Shown: in pieces, positions 1-9,111 of the stretch
Layout: every line of letters starts with the position of its first letter
Numbering within the stretch: the first letter of the stretch is position 1
NCBI RefSeq assembly: GCF_011759605.1
Contig: NZ_JAAOYX010000003.1
Location: 484,107-548,106 of the forward strand
Reading direction: 5' to 3'
DNA: 64,000 bases
Origin: Luteibacter sp. SG786
Lineage (GTDB): Bacteria > Pseudomonadota > Gammaproteobacteria > Xanthomonadales > Rhodanobacteraceae
The notes under the pieces: model-generated
What the model was told of the DNA's origin: nothing
Database searches by the model: none
The model's input: only the letters and a program-made list of their open reading frames with translations
Made by a program: the position numbers and the translations under genes

Positions 1-213
1 CAGCCCGTGCGCCAGCCGGTGCAGCAGCACGTGGAAATGCGCCAGCGTCCGCGCCCCGTCGTGCTGCGTACGGGCACCGGCAACGAGGTGGTGGATTACG
101 CCGCCGACGTGGCGCCGACGGTCCGTTCGGAGCCGGCACAGCCGCAGAAGAACGCCGAGCCGGCCATCGACTACCTCGACATTCCTGCGTTCCTGCGCCG
201 TCAGGCCGACTGA
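1..213 (+). CDS. ftsZ: Cell division protein FtsZ, C-terminal end (5' truncated by window)
   Basis: The reading frame is open from the first base and ends at TGA 211-213. The last residues, YLDIPAFLRRQAD, are the conserved C-terminal peptide by which FtsZ binds FtsA/ZipA at the division ring. The preceding Gln/Arg/Pro-rich stretch fits the disordered linker between the GTPase core and this tail. The GTPase and tubulin-like domains lie outside the window. The position immediately before lpxC is the usual end of the division and cell-wall cluster. A strong hairpin follows. The product is near certain; only the length is unknown. Confidence 0.96.
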   Translation, partial: QPVRQPVQQHVEMRQRPRPVVLRTGTGNEVVDYAADVAPTVRSEPAQPQKNAEPAIDYLDIPAFLRRQAD

Positions 214-283
214 CCGGCACCCACGCAAGACACGTTAAGGAAAACGTGAGGGCGGTCCGACATGAAGCCGGTCTGCCCGGAGC

Positions 284-320
284 CACCCGCCGCCCACCCG
301 TCCGGGCGGCGGGTGCTTTG
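284..320 (+). terminator. Rho-independent-like terminator after ftsZ
   Basis: Perfect 12-bp G+C-rich arms at 284-295 and 304-315 flank an 8-base loop and are followed by a short CTTT run. The T-tract is weak, so it may attenuate rather than fully stop transcription toward lpxC. Confidence 0.7.
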
Positions 321-535
321 CGGTCTTTCGGAAAACCTGCATGTGATATCAAATACTTGCAAGTAATTGAAAGGACGGAAGATCAGTCGCAGGCTAAATG
401 AGAATGGCTCTCGAAAGTTGCTGAAGGAACAGTGAAGCCAATGGTAGACTGTACCGTCCGGTTTGTTTATTCCGAGGTTAAGACTGTGTTAGCATGTGCG
501 CCACTTAAGGCTGCTGCCACAAGGTTCTGCCCAAC
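321..535 (+). promoter_or_regulatory. lpxC leader region
   Basis: About 215 bases between the ftsZ hairpin and the lpxC start are A+T-richer than the flanking genes and contain no gene. A 10-base palindrome (ACTTGCAAGT) lies at 355-364. I could not find a convincing -35/-10 pair. The separation from ftsZ by a terminator suggests that lpxC has its own promoter here. Confidence 0.4.
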
Positions 536-1447
536 ATGATCAAGCAGCGCACGCTCAAGAACATCATTCGCGCCACGGGCGTCGGTCTCCATACCGGCGA
601 CAAGGTGTACATGACGCTTCGTCCCGCGGCGCCGAATACGGGCATCGTATTCCGCCGTACCGACCTCAATCCGCCCGTCGAACTGCATTCGCGTCCGGAG
701 AACGTCGGTGACACGCGTCTTTCCACCACGCTGATCAACGGCGACGTTCGCGTCTCCACGGTCGAGCACCTGCTCTCGGCCATGGCCGGTCTGGGTATCG
801 ACAACGCCTACGTGGATCTGTCGGCGCCGGAAGTGCCGATCATGGACGGCAGCGCCGGTCCGTTCGTGTTCCTCATCCAGTCCGCGGGCATCGAGGAACA
901 GGACGCCGCGAAGCGTTTCATCCGCATCAAGAAGCCCGTCATCGTCCAGGACGGTGACAAGTGGGCGAAGCTCGAGCCGTTCGACGGCTTCAAGGTAGGC
1001 TTCTCGGTCGAGTTCGACCACCCGCTGTTCAACAAGCGCAATTCGCAGGCCGAGATGGACTTCTCGACCACGTCGTTCGTCAAGGAAGTCAGCCGCGCGC
1101 GCACCTTCGGTTTCATGCGCGACATCGAAATGCTCCGCGAGCGTAACCTCACCCTCGGCGGGTCGATGGACAACGCCGTGGTGCTGGACGACTACCGTGT
1201 GCTGAACGAAGACGGCCTCCGTTACGACAACGAGTTCGTCAAGCACAAGATCCTCGACGCCATCGGCGACATCTACATGCTGGGCCACAGCCTGATCGGC
1301 GCCTACTCCGCGCACAAGTCGGGTCACGAGCTCAACAACAAGCTGCTCCGCAGCCTGATGGCCGACGCCACGGCGTGGGAAGAGGTCAGCTTCAAGGATC
1401 CGGCGAAGGCCCCGATCTCCTACGCCCATCCGGCTCAGGCTGTCTAA
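536..1447 (+). CDS. lpxC: UDP-3-O-acyl-N-acetylglucosamine deacetylase LpxC
   Basis: This zinc enzyme catalyses the committed step of lipid A synthesis, deacetylating UDP-3-O-acyl-GlcNAc in the cytoplasm. The 303-residue length is normal for the family. Visible family motifs are the N-terminal [10 protein letters not shown], the [13 protein letters not shown] segment with the first zinc histidine, and HKILDAIGD with the second histidine and zinc aspartate. The ATG at 536 has only a weak ribosome-binding site but matches the family start (MIKQRTLKN). The gene is followed by a strong terminator and faces the convergent dciA gene. No feature is unusual. Confidence 0.97.
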   Translation: MIKQRTLKNIIRATGVGLHTGDKVYMTLRPAAPNTGIVFRRTDLNPPVELHSRPENVGDTRLSTTLINGDVRVSTVEHLLSAMAGLGIDNAYVDLSAPEVPIMDGSAGPFVFLIQSAGIEEQDAAKRFIRIKKPVIVQDGDKWAKLEPFDGFKVGFSVEFDHPLFNKRNSQAEMDFSTTSFVKEVSRARTFGFMRDIEMLRERNLTLGGSMDNAVVLDDYRVLNEDGLRYDNEFVKHKILDAIGDIYMLGHSLIGAYSAHKSGHELNNKLLRSLMADATAWEEVSFKDPAKAPISYAHPAQAV

Positions 1448-1473
1448 GCCTCCCCGTACCCCGTAAAAAACCG

Positions 1474-1501
1474 AAAGGCCGCGACTTGTCGCGGCCTTTT
1501 T
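1474..1501 (+). terminator. Terminator after lpxC
   Basis: Perfect 11-bp arms at 1474-1484 and 1489-1499 with a 4-base loop; the right arm ends in a run of five T. Confidence 0.9.
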
Positions 1502-1663
1502 GCGTTTGTCGCCGGAGCTTCCGCAACACGCGTGAACCGGATCACGCTCCGTGAACTTTATGTACATTTTCGGTGTTCACGCGCTTGATGCGTGCTATAA
1601 AGTTCGCCACCTTCGCAGGTCCGTATGTGCTTACGGAACTCGGAGGCGATTCCAAGTATAGGA

Positions 1664-2122
1664 TTAATCTGAATTTTCGGCCTGGGAGGCCAGGTACAGG
1701 AACAGATCCCGCAACGTGGGGTCGGAGAGTGACGCAGCGGCGCCCCGCAGGTGGCGGGCCGCCGAAGCGGAAAGCGGTTTGTGCCGGTCGGGGATGACTT
1801 CCACGGGCGGCAGGGGGGCCACTTTCACAGCAACCGAGTGGGCCTTCGCGCCAATGGCGCGGGCGGCCTCGAGGATCTGCGCCTGGTAAAGGCGCACCCG
1901 CGAGGCCCAGGCCGACGAGGGCGCAAGGAAGACGAGCCTGCCGTCGCGCAGGTCCGCGAAGCGGACCTGATCGCATAACGGCGATGGCAGCGTCGCGCGC
2001 AGCTGGCGGTCCAGGCGGTCGAGTTCGCGAGCCCGTTGGGCCAGCGATGCGACGGGCCCGAACTCCGCGACGGACTTCAATCCGTTGGTGGAGCGGCGGG
2101 ACGGACTGGGCGGCAGTGGCAT
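1664..2122 (-). CDS. dciA: DciA family protein (DUF721), replicative helicase loader
   Basis: A 152-residue protein with a DUF721 pattern: a central segment running LCDQVRFADLRDGRLVFLAPSSAWASR, described here by its key residues LVFLAPSSAWASRVR near residue 70, which forms the KH-like fold of the family. DciA proteins help load or operate DnaB helicase in bacteria that lack DnaC; this role is family knowledge. The gene lies convergent to lpxC and divergent from the M23 peptidase, with only 32 bases between the two start codons. A low-complexity Ser/Arg N-terminus and an Ala-rich C-terminus surround the core. Confident in the family, moderate for the precise function. Confidence 0.85.
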   Translation of the reverse strand: MPLPPSPSRRSTNGLKSVAEFGPVASLAQRARELDRLDRQLRATLPSPLCDQVRFADLRDGRLVFLAPSSAWASRVRLYQAQILEAARAIGAKAHSVAVKVAPLPPVEVIPDRHKPLSASAARHLRGAAASLSDPTLRDLFLYLASQAENSD

Positions 2123-2154
2123 GGGCCGGCTTTGACTATTCGATGTGGAACGTA

Positions 2155-3087
2155 ATGCAGATCATACTCGTGTCTCGCGGCCAGAAAGGGCCGAAAACGA
2201 TCGACCTCACCTGCCGGCGCCTGCGCTGCAAGGTCGTGGCGGTCGCCCTGGCGGGTTTCCTCGGTATTGCCGGTGTCGGCGCGGGGGTGGCCCTGACCGT
2301 AGCGGGCCCGAAGGCGGCGGCGCTTGGCGATATCGGTCACCTGAAGCAGCAGGTCGGCGACCAGGACGCACGTGTGGCGGAAATCAAGCGCGATGCCCAG
2401 CGCGATCTCGACGCACTCGCCGTGAAGCTGGGCCAGTTGCAGGCGCAGTCCATTCGTCTCAACGCGCTGGGGGAGCGGCTGACCCAGGTCGGCAAGCTCG
2501 ACGACGGCGAGTTCGACTTCGACGAGGAGCCCCCCCAGGGCGGCCCCGAGCTGACCACGGATTCGTCCGCCTACACGCTGCCGGCCTCGCTGAGCGAAAG
2601 CATCGACCGTCTGGCCGGGCAGTTCGACTCCCAGCAGGCGCAGCTCGAGGCCCTGCGCGACATGTTGATGGACCGCAGCATCGAGTCGAGCCTCCGGCCC
2701 ACCGGCATGCCGGTCAATGGCTATATCTCGTCCTATTTCGGGGGGCGTCCCGACCCGTTCAGCGGCCACGCGGCCCGACACACCGGTATCGACATCGCCG
2801 CGCCGAAAGGTACGCCGGTGACGGCCGTGGCCGAAGGCATGGTCACCTTCGTGGGCCAGCGAAGCGGTTATGGCAATGTCGTCGAAATCGACCACGGCAA
2901 TGGCTACATGACCCGTTACGCCCACAACAGCGCCATTCTGGCGCGACCGGGGCAGCGGGTCCGGGTGGGCGACGCCATCGCCAAGGCGGGCTCCACCGGT
3001 CGTTCCACCGGCTCCCACGTCCATTTCGAGGTCTGGTACCACGACCGGGTGGTGAACCCCCTGGCATACGTCCGGAGCCATCGCTGA
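2155..3087 (+). CDS. M23 family metallopeptidase (LytM/NlpD-like) with membrane anchor and coiled coil
   Basis: About 310 residues: a short cytoplasmic start, one transmembrane segment (near residues 24-50), a coiled-coil-like region with Gln/Leu repeats, then a C-terminal M23 domain. The domain carries HTGIDIAAPKG, with the zinc His/Asp pair, and SHVHFEVWY, with the HxH motif, so it should be a working or near-working peptidoglycan endopeptidase in the periplasm. I chose ATG 2155 because GGAA lies five bases upstream; ATG 2143 is an alternative. An in-frame extension back to 1984 is open but overlaps dciA on the other strand and is unlikely to be coding. It may act in cell separation; the specific substrate cannot be read from sequence. 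Confidence 0.88.
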   Translation: MQIILVSRGQKGPKTIDLTCRRLRCKVVAVALAGFLGIAGVGAGVALTVAGPKAAALGDIGHLKQQVGDQDARVAEIKRDAQRDLDALAVKLGQLQAQSIRLNALGERLTQVGKLDDGEFDFDEEPPQGGPELTTDSSAYTLPASLSESIDRLAGQFDSQQAQLEALRDMLMDRSIESSLRPTGMPVNGYISSYFGGRPDPFSGHAARHTGIDIAAPKGTPVTAVAEGMVTFVGQRSGYGNVVEIDHGNGYMTRYAHNSAILARPGQRVRVGDAIAKAGSTGRSTGSHVHFEVWYHDRVVNPLAYVRSHR

Positions 3088-3227
3088 CGGGGTTCGGCCG
3101 GGCTTGAATCCGGGCCCGGAAGCCGCCACCCCGAGGAAAGCCCGGGACGCCCGTAGTATGATCGTCCCTTCGTGCCGGCCGGCCATCGGCTGTTCGGCAA
3201 CCTTTTCGTTTCAGATCCGGATGATCG

Positions 3228-5939
3228 ATGTTCAATCGTGCCCTGACGAGTATTTTCGGCAGCCGTAACGAGCGTGTACTGCGCGACCTGTCCAAGACGG
3301 TCAAGCGCATCAACGCCCTCGAGCCGGAGGTCGAGAAACTTTCCGACGACGCCCTGCGCGGCAAGACCGAAGAATTCCGCCAGCGCCTCGCCGCCGGCGA
3401 GACGCTCGACAAGCTGCTGCCGGAGGCTTTCGCGGTCACCCGCGAAGCCGCCAAGCGCGTGCTCGGCATGCGTCACTACGACGTGCAGCTGATCGGCGGC
3501 ATGGTGCTGCATTCCGGCCGCATCGCGGAAATGCGCACGGGCGAGGGCAAGACCCTCGTGGGTACCCTGCCGGTGTACCTGAATGCGCTGGAAGGCAAGG
3601 GCGTGCACGTGGTCACGGTGAACGACTACCTGGCACGGCGCGACTCGGCGCAGATGGGCAAGCTGTACAACTTCCTCGGCCTCACCGTCGGTGTCGTGTA
3701 CCCAGGCATGGACCACGCCGACAAGCGCAGCGCCTACCAGGCGGACATCACGTACGGCACGAACAACGAATTCGGCTTCGACTACCTGCGCGACAACATG
3801 GCGCTCAGCAAGGAGCAGCGCAACCAGCGCGGCCTGCACTACGCCATCGTCGACGAGGTCGATTCCATCCTGATCGACGAGGCGCGCACGCCACTCATCA
3901 TTTCCGGCCCGGCCGAAGATTCCCCGCAGCTCTACATCGCGGTGAACAAGGTCGTGCCGCACCTCACCCGGCAGGAAAAGGAAGACGGCCCCGGCGACTA
4001 CTTCGTCGACGAGAAGCAGAAGCAGGTGCACATGTCCGAAGAGGGCATGGAGCACGCCGAGCAACTGCTGCGCGACGCGGGCGTCATCGACCCCGACAGC
4101 GGCCTGTACGATTCCAAGAACCTGGCCGTCGTCCACCACATGAACGCGGCCCTGCGTGCGAACGCCATCTACCAGCGCGACGTCGACTACATCGTGCGCG
4201 ACGGCGAGGTCATCATCGTCGACGAGTTCACCGGCCGCACCCTGGCCGGCCGCCGCTGGTCCGATGGCCTGCACCAGGCGGTGGAAGCGAAGGAAGGCGT
4301 GCCCATCCAGCGCGAGAACCAGACGCTCGCCACGGTCACCTTCCAGAACCTGTTCCGCATGTACAAGAAGCTGGCCGGCATGACCGGTACGGCCGATACG
4401 GAAGCCTACGAGTTCCAGACGGTCTACGGTCTGGAAGTGGTCGTCATCCCTACCCACAAACCGATGGTCCGCGTGGACAACCCGGACTCCGTCTTCCTCG
4501 GTCCGGAGGCCAAGTACAAGGCCGTCATCGCCGACATCAAGGCATGCCACGAGCGCGGCCAGCCCGTGCTGGTGGGCACGGCGTCGATCGACGTGTCCGA
4601 ACTGGTCTCGGGCCTGCTTCGCAAGGAAGGCATCCCCCACGAGGTGCTGAACGCGAAGCAGCATGAGCGCGAGGCGCACATCGTCGCCCAGGCCGGTGCG
4701 CCGGGCGCCGTCACCATCGCGACGAACATGGCTGGCCGCGGCACCGACATCGTGCTGGGCGGCAGCCTCGAAGCAGCCCTGGCCACTCTTCCGGAAGGCG
4801 CGTCCGACGCGGAGCGCCAGAAGGTGCGCGACGACTGGAAGAAGCGCCACGAACAAGTGCTGGCCGCTGGTGGCCTGCACATCATCGGTACCGAGCGTCA
4901 CGAATCCCGCCGTATCGACAACCAGTTGCGCGGCCGTTCCGGGCGCCAGGGCGATCCGGGTTCGTCCCGTTTCTACCTGTCGCTGCAGGACAACCTCATG
5001 CGCATCTTCGGCGGCGAGCGCATCGGCCGCTGGATGCAGATGTTCGGCATGAAGGAAGACGAGGCACTGGAAGACCGCCTCATCACGCGACAGATCGAGA
5101 AGGTGCAGCGCAAGGTCGAGCAGCACAACTTCGACATCCGCAAGAACCTCCTGGAGTTCGACGACGTCGCCAACGACCAGCGCAAGGTGATCTACGCGCA
5201 GCGCGACGAACTGCTGGAAACCGACGACATCTCCGACATGATCGTCGACATCCGCCAGGACGTGGTGACCGCGCTGGTGCGCAAGTACGTGCCCGCCGAC
5301 AGCATCGACGACCAGTGGGACATCGCCGGTCTCGACCGCGAACTGGCGAGCGAGCTGAACCTTCGCCTGGACGTGGCCCACTGGCTGGAAGGCCGGCAGG
5401 ACGCGGACGCCGATGCGATCCTCGAGCACGTGCGCGAGGGTGTCGACGCCATGTTCGCCGAGAAGGAAGCCCAGGTCGGTGCCGAGACGATGCGTTCGCT
5501 CGAAAAGCACGTGATGCTATCGGTCGTCGACAACGCCTGGAAGGAACACCTCGCCAGCATGGATTACCTGCGCCAGGGCATCTATCTGCGTGGTTACGCG
5601 CAGAAGCAGCCGAAGCAGGAGTTCAAGCGCGAGTCGTTCGAACTGTTCGCCGAAATGCTCGACCGCATCAAGGGCGAAGTGGTGCAGATGCTGGCCCGCA
5701 TCCGCATCCGCAGCGAGGAGGAAGTGCTCGCGATGGAAGCGGAGCAGCAGCGCATGGCGGAAGCGCAGCGACTGCAGTTCCAGCACGCCGACGCGCAGGC
5801 CATCGGGCAGGGCGACGGCAACGCCACTGCGGTCCCCGCCGTGCCGGTGCTCAGCGACGGACCGAAGGTCGGTCGCAACGACCCGTGCCCCTGCGGTTCG
5901 GGCAAGAAATACAAGCACTGCCACGGGCAACTCAGCTGA
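3228..5939 (+). CDS. secA: Preprotein translocase ATPase SecA
   Basis: SecA drives protein export through SecYEG. The 903-residue length is typical. Visible parts are the Walker A motif MRTGEGKTL (about residue 102), the [13 protein letters not shown] segment of the motor, the [10 protein letters not shown] motif of the second nucleotide-binding domain, the [11 protein letters not shown] motif, and the C-terminal zinc-binding SEC-C tail [17 protein letters not shown] that contacts SecB. The start ATG at 3228 matches the family. It is transcribed alone; a TATGAT hexamer at 3157-3162 could be a -10, but no clear -35 is visible. The stop codon is immediately followed by a hairpin. Confidence 0.98.
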   Translation: MFNRALTSIFGSRNERVLRDLSKTVKRINALEPEVEKLSDDALRGKTEEFRQRLAAGETLDKLLPEAFAVTREAAKRVLGMRHYDVQLIGGMVLHSGRIAEMRTGEGKTLVGTLPVYLNALEGKGVHVVTVNDYLARRDSAQMGKLYNFLGLTVGVVYPGMDHADKRSAYQADITYGTNNEFGFDYLRDNMALSKEQRNQRGLHYAIVDEVDSILIDEARTPLIISGPAEDSPQLYIAVNKVVPHLTRQEKEDGPGDYFVDEKQKQVHMSEEGMEHAEQLLRDAGVIDPDSGLYDSKNLAVVHHMNAALRANAIYQRDVDYIVRDGEVIIVDEFTGRTLAGRRWSDGLHQAVEAKEGVPIQRENQTLATVTFQNLFRMYKKLAGMTGTADTEAYEFQTVYGLEVVVIPTHKPMVRVDNPDSVFLGPEAKYKAVIADIKACHERGQPVLVGTASIDVSELVSGLLRKEGIPHEVLNAKQHEREAHIVAQAGAPGAVTIATNMAGRGTDIVLGGSLEAALATLPEGASDAERQKVRDDWKKRHEQVLAAGGLHIIGTERHESRRIDNQLRGRSGRQGDPGSSRFYLSLQDNLMRIFGGERIGRWMQMFGMKEDEALEDRLITRQIEKVQRKVEQHNFDIRKNLLEFDDVANDQRKVIYAQRDELLETDDISDMIVDIRQDVVTALVRKYVPADSIDDQWDIAGLDRELASELNLRLDVAHWLEGRQDADADAILEHVREGVDAMFAEKEAQVGAETMRSLEKHVMLSVVDNAWKEHLASMDYLRQGIYLRGYAQKQPKQEFKRESFELFAEMLDRIKGEVVQMLARIRIRSEEEVLAMEAEQQRMAEAQRLQFQHADAQAIGQGDGNATAVPAVPVLSDGPKVGRNDPCPCGSGKKYKHCHGQLS

Positions 5940-5940
5940 T

Positions 5941-5972
5941 ATGAAAAACCCGCCGAAAGGCGGGTTTTTCAT
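5941..5972. terminator. Bidirectional terminator between secA and apaH
   Basis: A perfect 14-bp palindrome with a GAAA tetraloop (arms 5941-5954 and 5959-5972). It has A5 on one side and T5 on the other, so it can terminate both secA and the convergent lptD-to-apaH operon. Confidence 0.92.
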
Positions 5973-5977
5973 AGGTA

Positions 5978-6829
5978 TCAATCGCCGCCGCCCTTGGGCT
6001 TCTGCCGGTAGGGCTCGGCATCCACCGTGATGTAGGCCGGCTCGGGCGAGTCGAGACGCATGGCGGTAAGTTGGCCACCCCACACGCATCCCGTGTCGAT
6101 GGCGTAGACGCCGAGGCCCGCGAAGCGGCCGAGCGCGGACCAGTGGCCGCAGACGATCTTCGTTTCGCGGCGGCGCACGCCGGGCACCTCGAACCACGGG
6201 TAGAGGCCAGGCTTTTGCGTGCCGGGCACACCCTTGCCCTCGAAGTCGATGCGCCCGTTCACGTCGCAGTAGCGCATGCGCGTGAGCGTGTTGATCGTGG
6301 CGCGATGGCGCTCCACGCCTTGCAGGCGATTGTTCCAGCCCGGCGGACGGTTACCAAACAGGTTCTTGAGCAGGCGCTGGTGGCGAGGACCGCCGAGTTC
6401 GCGTTCGACTTCGAGAGCGGCGCGCTGGGCCTGGCGCAGCGTCCACATCGGTGCGAGGCCCGCGTGGATCATGGTCCAGCCAAGTTCCTCGTCGTGATGC
6501 AGCAGCTTCTGCATGCGCAGCCACTCCAGCAGCACGGGGGCGTCGTCGGCGAAGAGCACTTCGCGAAGTTCGGCATTCACCCTCGCCTGTGCATCTTCAC
6601 GGCGCTGGCCGATCGCGAGGAGTGACAGGTCGTGATTGCCGAGCGTGATGACCGTCTGATCGCGCAGCGAATGGATGAGCCGCAGCGTGGCGAGGGACTC
6701 GCCACCGCGATTCACCAGGTCGCCACAGAACCAGAGCTTGTCCGCGGAGGGATCGAAGCGGAGCTTTTCCAGCAGGCGCTGGAGTTCCGGGTAGCAGCCC
6801 TGGACGTCGCCGATCGCATAGACGGCCAT
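5978..6829 (-). CDS. apaH: Symmetrical bis(5'-nucleosyl)-tetraphosphatase ApaH
   Basis: ApaH hydrolyses Ap4A to two ADP. The start MAVYAIGDVQGCYPEL holds the GDxxG metallophosphatase motif, followed by GDLVNRG and GNHD, the three standard metal-binding blocks of the family. Length is 283 residues, normal for ApaH. Start ATG at 6829; the frame is open much further upstream, but that part overlaps apaG in another frame and lacks similarity. It is the last gene of the lptD operon, 68 bases after apaG. Confidence 0.96.
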   Translation of the reverse strand: MAVYAIGDVQGCYPELQRLLEKLRFDPSADKLWFCGDLVNRGGESLATLRLIHSLRDQTVITLGNHDLSLLAIGQRREDAQARVNAELREVLFADDAPVLLEWLRMQKLLHHDEELGWTMIHAGLAPMWTLRQAQRAALEVERELGGPRHQRLLKNLFGNRPPGWNNRLQGVERHRATINTLTRMRYCDVNGRIDFEGKGVPGTQKPGLYPWFEVPGVRRRETKIVCGHWSALGRFAGLGVYAIDTGCVWGGQLTAMRLDSPEPAYITVDAEPYRQKPKGGGD

Positions 6830-6897
6830 CAGTCCGTGTGCTCCGGAGGTGTACTCTTGTGGCCGTTCCCGGCGTGCTCGCAGTCCATGTTCCGATC

Positions 6898-7281
6898 CTA
6901 GTGGAGCGTGCGCGGTATCGAAAGCACGAATGTGGGAATCGGCGCATCGAAGTGCGTGCCGTCGTCCGCGACCATGCGATAGCTGCCTTCCATGGTGCCC
7001 ACCGCCGTTTCCAGCACGGCACCGGAGGTGTATTCGAACGAATCGCCCGGACGCATCCACGGCTGCTCGCCGACGACGCCGTCGCCGCGAACTTCCTCGA
7101 CCTTGCCGTTGGCATCGGTGATGACCCAGTGCCGTGTCAGCAGCTGGGCGCCGGTCTGGCCGACGTTGCGCAACGTGATCGTGTAGGCGAACACGTAACG
7201 GTTGTCCGTCGGTTGCGATTGGTCGGGAACGAAGCGGGTTTCGACCTCCACGTCGATCGTGTAGGGGGTTTTGGAGTTCAT
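6898..7281 (-). CDS. apaG: ApaG protein
   Basis: A 127-residue ApaG-domain protein, a small immunoglobulin-like fold of uncertain biochemical role. It shows the family segments YVFAYTITLRN, ARHWVITDANG-like RHWVITDANGKVEEVRGDGVVGEQP (key residues R-W-D-G), and GTMEGSYRM near the C-terminus. Conserved position between rsmA and apaH supports the call. Knowledge of function is limited even in model species. Confidence 0.94.
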   Translation of the reverse strand: MNSKTPYTIDVEVETRFVPDQSQPTDNRYVFAYTITLRNVGQTGAQLLTRHWVITDANGKVEEVRGDGVVGEQPWMRPGDSFEYTSGAVLETAVGTMEGSYRMVADDGTHFDAPIPTFVLSIPRTLH

Positions 7282-7335
7282 GTAGGGATTGTCGGGGACG
7301 GGGAGGGGGTGGGCAAGTGTGCCCCGAAACCGCGC

Positions 7336-8115
7336 TTACATCACGTTCGCAAGCTTCACGAAGTCCGTGGGCGCCAGCGTTTCCGCCCGCGCCCTGGGGT
7401 CGATGCCGACAGCGCGAATCGTGGCCTCGTCGATCATCCCCTTCAGCGTGTTCGCGAGCGTCTTGCGGCGCATCGCGAACGCCGCCTTCACGACGGCGTG
7501 AATTTTCGCCGGATCGCCCGCGGGACGCTGGTCCGCGGGCAAGGGCACCAGCCGCACCACCGCGGAGTCGACCTTCGGCGGTGGCCGGAAGGCCCCCGGC
7601 GGAACCGTGAAGAGCGGGGTCACCCGGCAGGCCAGCTGGAGCATCACGCTGAGCCGCCCGTAGACCTTGCTGCCAGGCTCGGCCGCCATGCGGTCCACCA
7701 CTTCCTTCTGGAGCATGAAGTGCATGTCCTGGATGGCAGCCGCGTGCTCCACGCAATGGAACAGGATGGGGCTGGAAATGTAGTAGGGCAGATTGCCGGC
7801 AATGCGCAGGCGCTCGGCCCCCAGTTCGGCCGCGAGTGCGCTGAAGTCGACCTTCAGGACATCGGAGTGGACGATCCGCAGCTCGCCGATCGCTGCCGCG
7901 CGCTGCTGGAGACCGGGAATGAGGTCGGTGTCGAGTTCGATGGCCGTCATGCGTCTGGCCACGGCCAGGAGCGGCATCGTCATCGCTCCCTCGCCGGGGC
8001 CGATTTCGACGAGCGTGTCGCCGTCCTTCGGCGAGATGGACGAGACGATGCGGTCGATGTAGCGCTTCTCATGGAGGAAGTGCTGACCGAAGCTTTTCTT
8101 GGGACGTGCGTTCAT
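7336..8115 (-). CDS. rsmA: 16S rRNA (adenine(1518)-N(6)/adenine(1519)-N(6))-dimethyltransferase
   Basis: RsmA (KsgA) dimethylates two adjacent adenines near the 3' end of 16S rRNA during 30S maturation. The 259-residue protein begins PKKSFGQHFL, has the SAM-binding motif VEIGPGEGAM and the catalytic NLPYYIS motif (N-L-P-Y), and ends in the helical domain common to the family. The start ATG at 8115 overlaps the pdxA stop in ATGA, which implies translational coupling. It is the fourth gene of the lptD operon. Confidence 0.97.
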   Translation of the reverse strand: MNARPKKSFGQHFLHEKRYIDRIVSSISPKDGDTLVEIGPGEGAMTMPLLAVARRMTAIELDTDLIPGLQQRAAAIGELRIVHSDVLKVDFSALAAELGAERLRIAGNLPYYISSPILFHCVEHAAAIQDMHFMLQKEVVDRMAAEPGSKVYGRLSVMLQLACRVTPLFTVPPGAFRPPPKVDSAVVRLVPLPADQRPAGDPAKIHAVVKAAFAMRRKTLANTLKGMIDEATIRAVGIDPRARAETLAPTDFVKLANVM

Positions 8116-9107
8116 GACTGCCTGCGCTGCCGGGCGAGATCCATGGCCAGATGGGTGGCCGAGAACAGGCTGGCCGGGTTCGCCGTGCCGGTGCCGGCAC
8201 GGTCCAGCGCGGTGCCATGGTCCACCGAGGTGCGGATGAAGGGAAGGCCGAGGGTCACGTTCACCGTGCTGTCGAAGGCTTCGCTCTTCAGTACCGGCAG
8301 GGCCTGGTCGTGATACATGGCCAGCACGGCGTCGTAGCGATCGCGCATGGCGGGAACGAAGGCGGTATCCGCGGGCAGGGGGCCCAGCAGTTCCATGCCT
8401 TCCGCGCGTAGGCGCTCGAGCACGGGCACGATGGTGTCGATCTCTTCGTGCCCCATGTGCCCGCCTTCGCCGGCGTGCGGATTGAGTCCCAGCACCGCGA
8501 TGCGCGGCTGCGGAATGCCGAACAGCGAGGTCAGTGCCGTGCGGACGATGCGAAGCGTGCGTTCGAGCAGGGCAGGCGTCACGGCGGAAGGTACGGCCGA
8601 GAGCGGAAGGTGGGTGGTGGCCAGGGTGACACGAAGACGAGGCCCGGCGAGCATCATCACGACCTCGGCCGAAGCGCGTTCCGCGAAGAACTCCGTGTGG
8701 CCGCTGAACGGGATGCCGGCGTCGTTGATACTGGATTTCTGGACGGGGCCGGTAACCACACCGTCGAAGTCGCCGGCCAGACAGCCGTCGGCGGCCAGGG
8801 AAAGCATGTCGAGGACGTGCCTCGCGTTGCGGGGATCGGGGCGGCCCGGGGATTCCGTGACGGCGAGCGGCACGTGGCGGACCCTGATCCGACCCGGCGG
8901 CCGCGAGGCGATGCGCTTGCCGTCGTCGTCGACGATGTCGAGCACGACTCCGCACGCGGCCGCGGCGCGCCGCAGGAGTGCTTTGTCGGTAATGGCGACG
9001 AGGTCGGCGGCGCAATCGCTTGCAGCGAGGCGGGCGACCAGTTCGGGCCCCACCCCGGCAGGCTCACCGGCGGTGACGGCGAGCCTTGGCAGGGTGGTCG
9101 CGTCCAT
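8112..9107 (-). CDS. pdxA: 4-hydroxythreonine-4-phosphate dehydrogenase
   Basis: PdxA is the NAD-dependent enzyme of the DXP-dependent pyridoxal phosphate pathway. The 331-residue length is standard. Family features visible: VTAGEPAGVGPEL at the N-terminus, SGHTEFFAE in the middle (zinc-binding His), LGLNPHAGEGG and MYHDQALP, both with metal-binding histidines. Its start is four bases after the surA stop and its stop overlaps rsmA, so it is firmly inside the operon. Confidence 0.97.
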   Translation of the reverse strand: MDATTLPRLAVTAGEPAGVGPELVARLAASDCAADLVAITDKALLRRAAAACGVVLDIVDDDGKRIASRPPGRIRVRHVPLAVTESPGRPDPRNARHVLDMLSLAADGCLAGDFDGVVTGPVQKSSINDAGIPFSGHTEFFAERASAEVVMMLAGPRLRVTLATTHLPLSAVPSAVTPALLERTLRIVRTALTSLFGIPQPRIAVLGLNPHAGEGGHMGHEEIDTIVPVLERLRAEGMELLGPLPADTAFVPAMRDRYDAVLAMYHDQALPVLKSEAFDSTVNVTLGLPFIRTSVDHGTALDRAGTGTANPASLFSATHLAMDLARQRRQS

Positions 9108-9111
9108 GGGC

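Noticed and set aside
1610-1660. Small RNA or terminator at the CCGTA/TACGG hairpin
   Set aside because: Five-base arms, no T-run and no promoter; too weak to support a call.
1984-2154. Longer N-terminus for the M23 peptidase
   Set aside because: It overlaps dciA on the other strand, and the family begins at the short hydrophilic start before the membrane segment.
2916-5510. Long antisense open frame inside secA (864 codons)
   Set aside because: It runs opposite to an unambiguous secA, is Val/Leu/Ala/Arg/His-rich without family motifs, and reflects high-GC third-position bias.
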